From assembly GCA_910584585.1 (NCBI GenBank), contig CAJUBP010000002.1, forward strand, positions 124,001 through 188,000: 64,000 bases of DNA, in the 5' to 3' direction. Shown here one piece after another: positions 45,319-52,778 of the stretch (position 1 is the first letter of the stretch; every line of letters begins with the position of its first letter). The notes under the pieces are model-generated. The model saw only the letters and a program-made list of their open reading frames with translations. It was not told the origin of the DNA and ran no database searches. This DNA is from an uncultured Lachnospiraceae bacterium. GTDB lineage: Bacteria; Bacillota; Clostridia; Lachnospirales; Lachnospiraceae. Made by a program: the position numbers and the translations under genes.

Positions 45319-46101
45319 TTAAAGTTCCTTGTTCATGCACATATGATATAGTACAGTAAATGGATCTGTATTGTCGGAACGTGAATACTTTGTTTCCCAA
45401 TTTTTCAAATCATCTACAGTAATATTTATCATTTCTTTTAAGTTGGGGGTAAATTCTATCTTATTTTTAAATTCTAATAATCCATGCTCAAGTGCGGCTT
45501 TAGGAATCTTATCTTTCTTTCGTATTAAACTTGCCACATTTAATTCGTAATAGAGCCAGGGAGATTCTGTTTTTTTGTTTATATTGATGGAACAAGGCGT
45601 ATTGAGAAAAAACATACATTCACATTTATCAATCATTGTCATCAGAGCTGAAGTTAACATCATATGAACGTAGGATAAATTATATGAAAAATCATTGCAA
45701 TCACATCCATTACAGTAGCCAGAGCCTGTTTGACTGCAATCATTAAGAGCCTTATTTAATTCATCTATGTGGCCCCAGACACAGGAGTCGATGAAGGAAC
45801 ATATATTAAATTTTGCTTTCAAATAACCCGCTAATTTTACAGCAATATCTTTATCATTGTGTGAATGGGAAATAAAAATAAAATTATCATAACCAGAAAA
45901 TTCATGCGGAAACCACATGTTTTGCAATGTATCTCCGTTGATGGAATCTTCACTGAGTATTTGCTTTAAATTTTCGAGTGAATATTTTTTAAGATCTGTA
46001 TATAGTTGCAATCCATATTCGTAGTATAAATTTTCTTCACTAATTTCGTATCGATTGAGCATATCAATATTATTAAGAGTTAAGTTGAAACCTGCATACA
46101 T
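45319..46101 (-). CDS. TIR-domain protein, last gene of the TIR operon
   Basis: 260 residues. A helical N-terminal region of about 70 residues precedes a TIR-like domain: YDNFIFISHSHNDKDIAVKL at about 71-90, the alternating helix-strand pattern, and SPWLYYELNVASLI carrying the Glu expected for NAD-cleaving TIRs. A cluster CNGCDCND is unusual and may bind metal. It starts 26 bases after the TIR-SLOG gene. Likely an NADase or nucleotide-signal enzyme; activity is inferred from the family. Confidence 0.7.
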   Translation of the reverse strand: MYAGFNLTLNNIDMLNRYEISEENLYYEYGLQLYTDLKKYSLENLKQILSEDSINGDTLQNMWFPHEFSGYDNFIFISHSHNDKDIAVKLAGYLKAKFNICSFIDSCVWGHIDELNKALNDCSQTGSGYCNGCDCNDFSYNLSYVHMMLTSALMTMIDKCECMFFLNTPCSININKKTESPWLYYELNVASLIRKKDKIPKAALEHGLLEFKNKIEFTPNLKEMINITVDDLKNWETKYSRSDNTDPFTVLYHMCMNKEL

Positions 46102-46127
46102 TTTCTTGTATATATCTCCTTCCTTGT

Positions 46128-47966
46128 TTATCCTATTGTATTTAATAACCGCCGAATCATCAAGCGATGATTTACATTATAAAACAGACGTTCATTCAAA
46201 TCCTTATCCCAGGAATTTAATTCGGACCAGCCATCTTTTTGAATCATTTCATAAGCGTATTCGCTGGAGCGTCCTCCTACTGTTCCCACTAAAGCGACAG
46301 GAATATCCATGCGCCTTGCCAGTTTTGCTTCTATGTCCACTCCTTGCTGGGATTTGTCTTTTTTTATTTTTCCGCCGAGGCAAATTAACAGTTCGCTTTT
46401 TTTGCCGCAAATCATATTCTCGCGCATATCCTGCAATCCGTCTGAAAGTATAAGCGTGCATTTTTCTTCCAATTCTTCTTGATTATATTCATGAAGATAT
46501 GCTTTATCCATGTGCATTTCAATGGAATACTTGATATCTGACGCATATAATTTCCCTATGTCAAAGATAAGTTTTTGAAAGGTTGGGTGCGCTCCGAAGA
46601 CCAATGTATATCCGCTTTTAATGATTTCCCTGGAGTATACCAGGACTGCTTCTAATAAAGAAGTCTTGTAAATTTCATCACAGTCGGGGAAAGCTCCTGA
46701 GAGAATAATTCTCTTATTGCGTTTTTGGCGTTTCATGCCGGACACATTTTCAAGATTCATAATATAATCATCAAAATTTTCTTCTGTTACTTTTTCGTCG
46801 CCTATGGATTTTTTTCTTTGACCATGGTTGGAAAGCAGGAATAGACGGTCGCTTTTTTCGTATTTATTTTCTTGTTTTACCTTTTGAATAAACTTGTCTA
46901 TGTCATTTTTTTGAGGATTTCTTCCAAAGCATTGAACATAATGTCTTTTAATTCCTTTGTCATAGATATCCTTTGTTTGTTCTTTATACTCTATTTCATA
47001 GGCCAATATGGCATTTTCATCGCCTGTCAATTTGATCCTTTTTGCATCGTCTAAATCTCTTAGACATTCAATGTGGGAGAATACTTGATTAGATGAGTTC
47101 ATGATAAGCTGAAAACATTTTTCTTCAATTTCATCTGCAATCTCAATTAATCGTTCCTGGCAGTCAAACTCTTCACTTTTATAATGGAGTATGGGATGCT
47201 CTCCGGGACGTATTTCCATATTGGAATAAGAGGCATTATCAATTTGAATCCACAAAATAGGAATATCATAAATGAGCGCATAGCACAACTCTTTCATGAT
47301 GTAGGGGGAATTCTGAGCTTCTTTTGTTTGCAAAAATATCAGCACATCGCTCATGGCGAGATTTATATCAATATCCTTTTGCGCGTCGTCTCCTACCTTT
47401 ACATGAACCACATCACGGTACACGTTACGTTCCCTTGTTAATTGCTTTAGTTCATCTGCAAGTTTTGCTGCTATATGTTCTCCGTCACTACGCCGGTGGC
47501 TGATAAAATATAAAACTTCATCGCGATAGAGCGGAGATAGAGTTTGGGCAATAATTTTTCTGGTAAAAATCTGGGCAATCGCTCTCATGTTGTTTTTCAG
47601 CGGGTTTCGGTTCTCATTCCGGCAGGATACATCAAAACTCTGTTTATCGGACACTGGTGCTGGGGGACGTCTGCATTCTGGATTTTTTTCCATAGCAATT
47701 GCCCATATCCTGCTTTGAACATTCGTGTATTTTTTTATTAATTTGAGAAAATTATTATGATAAGTGCCTTTTTCCGAATTGAAAAAAATTAAAATATCAT
47801 TAGCAGTGGCAGTGTCTTCCAAAAGCTGGGCTATTTGAAAATCTGTTGAAATATATAATTTGTTTGTCACATAAGTATCTAAAATTTCACAGCATGACGC
47901 AAAAAAAGTATTTGCATTGTCAACCGTTTGCATTGTCAATTGTGGTTTGCAAAAGATTACTCTCAT
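46128..47966 (-). CDS. TIR-SLOG protein, putative nucleotide-sensing NADase effector
   Basis: 612 residues from the ATG at 47966, which follows GGAGGAGAAAC. Residues 1-120 look like a divergent TIR/Rossmann-like module (TANDILIFFNSEKGTYHNNF). At about 150-270 is a clearer TIR domain (EVLYFISHRRSDGEHIAAKL, then SPYIMKELCYALIYDIPILW with Glu). At about 420-585 is a SLOG domain (RIILSGAFPDCDEIY, SGYTLVFGAHPT, LLICLGGKIKK). SLOG senses nucleotide-derived signals; in Thoeris ThsA it is fused to SIR2 and triggered by a TIR-made cyclic ADP-ribose isomer. Here a TIR takes the SIR2 place and a ThsB-like gene lies upstream, so a Thoeris-like role is proposed. Confidence 0.75.
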   Translation of the reverse strand: MRVIFCKPQLTMQTVDNANTFFASCCEILDTYVTNKLYISTDFQIAQLLEDTATANDILIFFNSEKGTYHNNFLKLIKKYTNVQSRIWAIAMEKNPECRRPPAPVSDKQSFDVSCRNENRNPLKNNMRAIAQIFTRKIIAQTLSPLYRDEVLYFISHRRSDGEHIAAKLADELKQLTRERNVYRDVVHVKVGDDAQKDIDINLAMSDVLIFLQTKEAQNSPYIMKELCYALIYDIPILWIQIDNASYSNMEIRPGEHPILHYKSEEFDCQERLIEIADEIEEKCFQLIMNSSNQVFSHIECLRDLDDAKRIKLTGDENAILAYEIEYKEQTKDIYDKGIKRHYVQCFGRNPQKNDIDKFIQKVKQENKYEKSDRLFLLSNHGQRKKSIGDEKVTEENFDDYIMNLENVSGMKRQKRNKRIILSGAFPDCDEIYKTSLLEAVLVYSREIIKSGYTLVFGAHPTFQKLIFDIGKLYASDIKYSIEMHMDKAYLHEYNQEELEEKCTLILSDGLQDMRENMICGKKSELLICLGGKIKKDKSQQGVDIEAKLARRMDIPVALVGTVGGRSSEYAYEMIQKDGWSELNSWDKDLNERLFYNVNHRLMIRRLLNTIG

Positions 47967-48165
47967 GTTTCTCCTCCATAGTGAATAAATATTCCATTTT
48001 CTCTGATGTAATTGCAGTACGTGCGGATCCAAAGGCACCGATCCAGTCTCCAATCTGAGCGTTTTTTCGTATTTTTTGTTTACAAGTTGCCAATGTACAG
48101 TATCCAAAATAAGGATTGGGGGCAAAACCATAATCTCTCGGTATTACATATGAGTAAAACCTCAT
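47920..48165 (-). CDS. truncated Nmad2-like protein
   Basis: 81 residues. The first half matches the start of nucleotide-modification-associated domain 2: RFYSYVIPRDYGFAPNPYFG, YCTLATCKQKIRKNAQIGDW. Full-length relatives are far longer, and after GAFGSAR the sequence becomes low in similarity and stops, overlapping the TIR-SLOG start by 46 bases. Either a deletion removed the rest or the short form serves as a small partner. It starts 12 bases after the ThsB-like gene, so it is in the operon. Confidence 0.65.
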   Translation of the reverse strand: MRFYSYVIPRDYGFAPNPYFGYCTLATCKQKIRKNAQIGDWIGAFGSARTAITSEKMEYLFTMEEKHESNLLQTTIDNANG

Positions 48166-48177
48166 AAAGCATCACTC

Positions 48178-48660
48178 CTAACAAGTAAAGTGTGGTATGT
48201 TAAACGGATTACTAACTTGTGGGGTTCCATCTGGGTTTTCCCATTCCATATTTTCTCCATTAATTGCTCTTACGATTTTATTCCCATTCCATCCCACCAG
48301 ATTATGTCCATGCTCATATAATTCTGATGGAATATCCTCTTCTTTAGCTCCTTGTAAAAAAACGCCGACAATCCTTTTGCCCATTTCGGCAGCCGTTTTT
48401 ATTTCCCAGTTCACATAATCGCTTTTTGCTGTATCTTTTCCGATGAGAACTGCTATTGTTCCGGCCCATTTCATTTGAGGTTTTATCAGTTCCTGTTTGA
48501 TGTATTGTTCATTATTTGCGTTATTTTTTAACTTATTTTCATAGATGGAACAGTCTCTCATATTAATACCATGTCTGCCTATTAAGTTTTTGAAAGCTAT
48601 AATTTTGTCAGCATCGTTATGTTGATGTGATACAAAAATATTTTTAATATCATCCGGCAT
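48178..48660 (-). CDS. ThsB-like TIR (MTH538-type) protein
   Basis: 160 residues, a stand-alone TIR-like fold: KNIFVSHQHNDADKIIAFKN at the N-terminus, TIAVLIGKDTAKSDYVNWEI with the candidate catalytic Glu86, and GKRIVGVFLQG as the next strand. It is close in plan to the Thoeris phage-sensing protein ThsB, which makes a cyclic ADP-ribose signal when triggered. It heads a four-gene operon; GGGAGGGAATAAA precedes the ATG. Substrate and trigger are not known from sequence. Confidence 0.78.
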   Translation of the reverse strand: MPDDIKNIFVSHQHNDADKIIAFKNLIGRHGINMRDCSIYENKLKNNANNEQYIKQELIKPQMKWAGTIAVLIGKDTAKSDYVNWEIKTAAEMGKRIVGVFLQGAKEEDIPSELYEHGHNLVGWNGNKIVRAINGENMEWENPDGTPQVSNPFNIPHFTC

Positions 48661-49072
48661 ATTTTATTCCCTCCCTTATGCTTTTTTTATACAAGATATT
48701 TTTGAAATCTTGTTAAATGTTCTCTTTTATGTTCTTATATTTTATTAGAAAAATATATAAACGTTAGTGACTAAGGCATTGTGGCGTAATAGTGAAAATG
48801 AGGTGGAATTTCTGAAATATTTTTGGGAGTTGTGAATCTAATGTGATAAAAAACAAGACAAAATAGATCCCTCTTTATTATATTATACCCCTTCTTTTTA
48901 GACTATAACAAAAAAGACTGTTGCAGTCAAGGCGGTGAAAGTTTTTTTAAATTAAAAAATCAATAAAAAGATGGTGCAAATTCCATATTAGTGTGTTATC
49001 ATAAAACCATTAAAGTAATTAATTGGGAATAACGGAAAATAGCGTAATGGAGTAAAATGATGGGAGAATAAA
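48661..49072. other. divergent control region between TIR operon and HD gene
   Basis: AT-rich with no gene. The palindrome ACAAGAT-ATTTTTGAA-ATCTTGT spans about 48691-48713 upstream of the TIR operon ribosome site and could be an operator. No promoter with both boxes was convincing on either strand. TGATGGGAGAATAAA just before 49073 is the ribosome site of the HD gene. Confidence 0.5.
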
Positions 49073-50557
49073 ATGATTAAAATCAATGATGAATTGTTGT
49101 TAAAACAGGTAATAAATTTTTGTGATAAAATTGAGAAGGAAGAAGAATTAAGAATTGAGAATTAAGAATTAAGAATGTTTCAGGCTAATGATAAGGCGTT
49201 GCCGTTTTATCCGCTTGATTCAGAGATCAAAAATTATCTTAACATGTTAAAGGAGAAGGGGAAAACAAAAGGGGAAGAAGGCAAATCCAACATTGAATTA
49301 TCTTATGAGTTGAATGGAGAAGTCGATAAATTATGGAATATGTTAATAGAGAAGGCGGTAATATGCCTGTGCTATTTTGATAAAAGAGAGCCATTTATGG
49401 AAAATGGGAAACAGCCATATGTGTACGGATTGGATTCACTAGAGGATTACCATAAGAAATATATTGATTTTGAAAGTGTTTTATATGGAAGTGATGCTTA
49501 TTATCGGGATCATGTGTTTCATGTGGTTAGAGTATGGTTGTTGGGTGTATATTTGCTGTTAAATGAAAATACATTTATTACCGGTAAGGGGAAACGGCTG
49601 ATTGATATTATACATTTTGAAGGAGATAATGAGAAATCGACTAATAGTATTAGAAAAGATGAAATAGACAGTATCTACTCAGGAAAATCAGATAAAAATG
49701 GTATTTTTATTAAAAAAGATGGGATTTTTTATAAAATTTATGAAAGTGATGTAGATGAACAAAGTTATATTGCAATACCATCCAATAGCTTTAGCAGTGA
49801 GATAAATATCCTTGAAAAAATAAGTATGTGGACTCTGATGGCTTTGTGTCATGATTTAGGATATCCTTTGGAAAAATCGAAAAAAATCTTGACAAAGACT
49901 GAGAATATGATGGAAGATTTTGTATCACAGCCGAATATAAGCGGAGATTTGAGGTTTGATGGAACGAGAGATTCTAATAACAAAGATATTATTTTATTTA
50001 CAAGCAAAAAGATGAAGGCCACAGATACTGATGGTGAAAAGGCGGCCTATAAAGCCAGTGTTCAAGAAAAATATAAATTTAAATATATGCTTTCTCTGGA
50101 ATCATTTGCGCATGGCATCATAAGTTCTATTATTATATATAAGAAATTGAATTATTTTAAAGAGGCGGATAATAATTCGGATCCAAACTATGTTTTTCAG
50201 GAAGAAGACGCACGTCAATTTTATATAAGGAGAGACATTTTAAGGGCTATGGCGTCACATACATGCCAGGACATTTATCATATAGATGTAGCTACTTTTC
50301 CTATGCTTCTTTTTGTGTGTGATGAGTTACAGGAATGGGGAAGAAAGTCATGGAAAAGTATGTATAAAGGGGTGGCAAATAATGCAGTGCGGTTATCTAT
50401 ACAAACGTTTCACTCAGATAAAATTGAGTATACAGAAGAAATAGACATGTTTAACGCAGGTAATCAGCAAATCGTAGATAATATTGAGCGTATATTGAAA
50501 CATCAATATATGCTGTATAAAACTACATTCAGAGATGGGCAGGATACGTTTTTGTAA
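49073..50557 (+). CDS. HD-domain phosphohydrolase-like protein with in-frame stop at a 7-bp repeat
   Basis: HD-superfamily protein. From ATG 49175 it is 460 residues: RDHVFHVVRVW (about 111-121) supplies the first histidines, LMALCHDLGYP near 222-232 the HD pair, and FVCDELQEWGR near 385 the last Asp. The better start is ATG 49073, with GGGAG upstream, giving MIKINDELLLKQVINFCDKI and, in the same frame, a TAA inside a 7-bp tandem repeat, then MFQANDK. With one repeat unit instead of four the two parts would join. As it stands, expression depends on a weak internal start. HD enzymes cleave phosphoesters of nucleotides or second messengers; the substrate is unknown. Divergent from the TIR operon. 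Confidence 0.7.
49145..49172 (+). repeat. 7-bp tandem repeat (GAATTRA) x4 in the HD gene 5' end
   Basis: GAATTAA, GAATTGA, GAATTAA, GAATTAA, then partial GAAT. The unit length is not a multiple of three. One unit gives a single open frame from 49073; two units shift the frame; three or four units contain an in-frame TAA. Confidence 0.9.
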
Positions 50558-51089
50558 AAGATTGGATATTTTTACAGAAATACATTTCGTTCCCACTAAA
50601 ATTAATTTAAATCAAATTGATGATTTATTAGATTTTGCTGAAAAAGAGAGCATAAATGCTGTCAGTTTTTTGGGGCTTATACCACATGGGAGGGCGAAAG
50701 AGTTCAAAGATAGCCTATACTTGGATGCAGAAGAAAATGAACAATTAAAACAAAAGTTACATATGTTGGAAAGCAGTCAAGTACGGATAGGCATTCCATT
50801 GCAGCATGCGGATAGCGAATATAAATGTTATGCAGGCAGAACGAAATTATGCGTTAGGTATGATGGAAAAGTATTTGGATGCGAAGCATTTAAGTACGTT
50901 TCCCTATTGGATAATAATGGGCATGTGATATGTCCTGATTCAATATACGAAAGAGATTTAATCGATATATATCATAATTCTGCATATTTAAAAAAGGAAA
51001 GAAAATTTATTGCGGAAAAGATGAGTGAATGCAATTGTGGTGAAAAGTGTCCTGTTCAAAGAATGATGCGGAAAGCAGCAAGTTTTTAA
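50535..51089 (+). pseudogene. C-terminal part of a radical-SAM/SPASM protein
   Basis: 184 residues corresponding to the second half of a radical-SAM enzyme: EIHFVPTKINLNQIDDLLDF and FLGLIPHGRAKEF from the barrel, then a SPASM-like cluster region (CYAGRTKLCVRYDGKVFGCE and CNCGEKCP). The CxxxCxxC that binds the catalytic cluster is missing, as is the first half of the barrel. The fragment overlaps the HD gene end by 23 bases, suggesting a deletion that joined the two. It could still bind an Fe-S cluster but should not do radical chemistry. Confidence 0.7.
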
Positions 51090-51095
51090 AAAGTT

Positions 51096-51734
51096 ATGGT
51101 TCAAAAAATTTTTATAGAATTTCAAAAGGTTTTGAAAAATAGAACAATTGATATTATTTGCAGAGGCATTCTGATAGAGGATGTCTCTGTTTTAAATAAG
51201 TTTTATCAGAAAGAAATGATAGGAAAGGCCTGCCGAGAAGGGTGTCCCAATTATGGAAAAAAATGGAGCTGCCCGCCCTTTTCAAAACCTTATTATGAAT
51301 TGCTGAATGGATATGACAGAATAGTGCTGATAAGCCTTTCGACAGATATGGATGGTTACTTAGACATTAAAAATAAATATACAGCGATAAAGGCTGCAAA
51401 TGTAACATTAAAGAATATTGTAGAAAAAATTGCGCGGGAAGTTGAAACGGAAATGGATGGATATGCGTTGTTAAGTGGAAGCTGCCGATGCTGCAGACCG
51501 TGTGCTTGTAAAAATCATCAAAAATGTAAACATCCAGATAAAATGCGTTACAGTATAGAAGCAGCTTATCTAAATGTAAAAGACATGTGTAGGGATTTGT
51601 TGGGATTTGAGCTTTTGTGGTATGAAAAGAAGGTATTGCCAAAATATACTAGTGCAGTTTCTTTGGTTTTTTTTAATGGAGAATTTGAAAAAGAGTCTTT
51701 ATTAAAAATTGTAAAAAGTGTGGTGGATAAATAA
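51096..51734 (+). CDS. DUF2284 Cys-rich metal-binding protein
   Basis: 212 residues with the DUF2284 signatures CREGCPNYGKKWSCPPF near 45-61 and CRCCRPCACKNHQKCKHPDK near 131-150. The family is predicted to bind a metal or Fe-S cluster; its function is unknown. It starts six bases after the radical-SAM fragment, so translation is probably coupled. Together with the HD and radical-SAM genes it seems to be one functional unit, now damaged. Confidence 0.85.
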   Translation: MVQKIFIEFQKVLKNRTIDIICRGILIEDVSVLNKFYQKEMIGKACREGCPNYGKKWSCPPFSKPYYELLNGYDRIVLISLSTDMDGYLDIKNKYTAIKAANVTLKNIVEKIAREVETEMDGYALLSGSCRCCRPCACKNHQKCKHPDKMRYSIEAAYLNVKDMCRDLLGFELLWYEKKVLPKYTSAVSLVFFNGEFEKESLLKIVKSVVDK

Positions 51735-52115
51735 AGTTTAATATAATGCAGGAAAAGCAAAACAAAAGGGGAAAAAGATGTGCCAAGAATACACAATAAG
51801 CCTGCAAAATCTGGCATTACGGGTAGGCGACAGGCATAAAGGCAGGAAACTGGAAGACTGCATGGCGCCTCTGCGGGAGTATTATTGAAGGCCAGAGACG
51901 GAAGAGAGAACAAGAGCAGGCATCCTCTGCCTGTTGGCTCAAATTCGGTGTGGCTATTTTAAAAAATGAAATAGAATGGTGGACGATGGCAGAGGCGAAA
52001 GGGAAAGTGGAGAAGCTTTTCTGAGTGAACAATCTATATTTCGATACACAGGAAAGCCAACGATTCGCGGGCGTCCTTAGTGAAGGCAAAATCCACTGCT
52101 GATGGATTGTTCGCT
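51735..52115. other. intergenic stretch without a clear gene
   Basis: A 36-codon frame at 51779 has a fair ribosome site but no protein-like features. The right half (from about 51880) looks like mixed debris. The boundary marks a shift to higher GC on the right. Confidence 0.4.
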
Positions 52116-52778
52116 CTAAACCTTTTCCAAAATCCTTCTTAGCCAGTCAGCCGCCTTGTCTGCAAAGGGAATATGCCTTTTGCAGAATTTTGTGATTTCA
52201 GGATGGATTTCAAAAAAGTAAAACCAGGCAAGAAGAAAAACCGCCCCGTACAAAACAGTATCGCAGATCCGGGAAAGCATGGAACTTTGCGGAGGATAAG
52301 CCCATTCCCTATAAATGCGCAGGGTATTTATTGCCGTAAAGAAAACAGGCATGAACATTTTGTAAAACAAATCGATCAAATTTAAAACCGCAGGATAATC
52401 CTGCCGGTAGTGGCTGCTCTCCCGGGCAAGCTCCCAGGTATCCAGAGAATGGGACAGAGCCTGTTCCAGCTGTTCCAGATATGGGTACTGCCGTTCGATG
52501 TAGAGCATGTCCTGAACGTAGCGGATGAAGATGTAAATAATTACAATCCACAGCAAAGTCTGCAGGATCACAGTTCCGGATGACAATGGAAAGCCAAGCC
52601 GCTCCTGGATTCCGCTTTGTAAAAGCTCAAAAGCTTTTTCCGGCCGGATTGAGATAAAAAATGACAATGCTTCCAACAGGCAGAGGATCAGAAAGTTTTT
52701 ATTTCTTCTGGCCTGGGCCTCTTTGGATAACTGGTAAGTTTCTTTGTAATGGTCATACAGGATATCAATGGAATTCAT
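52116..52778 (-). CDS. membrane protein coupled to the double-TIR gene
   Basis: 220 residues with about four membrane segments in two pairs: near 28-45 and 70-88, then near 140-158 and 178-195, with a cytoplasmic helical region between. It overlaps the end of the double-TIR gene by 14 bases, so the two are translated together. I do not recognise the family. A pore or membrane partner for the TIR protein is possible, as small membrane proteins often accompany nucleotide-signal sensors; this is inference from coupling. Confidence 0.65.
   Translation of the reverse strand: MNSIDILYDHYKETYQLSKEAQARRNKNFLILCLLEALSFFISIRPEKAFELLQSGIQERLGFPLSSGTVILQTLLWIVIIYIFIRYVQDMLYIERQYPYLEQLEQALSHSLDTWELARESSHYRQDYPAVLNLIDLFYKMFMPVFFTAINTLRIYREWAYPPQSSMLSRICDTVLYGAVFLLAWFYFFEIHPEITKFCKRHIPFADKAADWLRRILEKV

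Noticed and set aside
51779..51889. 36-codon plus-strand frame with a fair ribosome site
   Set aside because: Too short and without recognisable features; left as intergenic.
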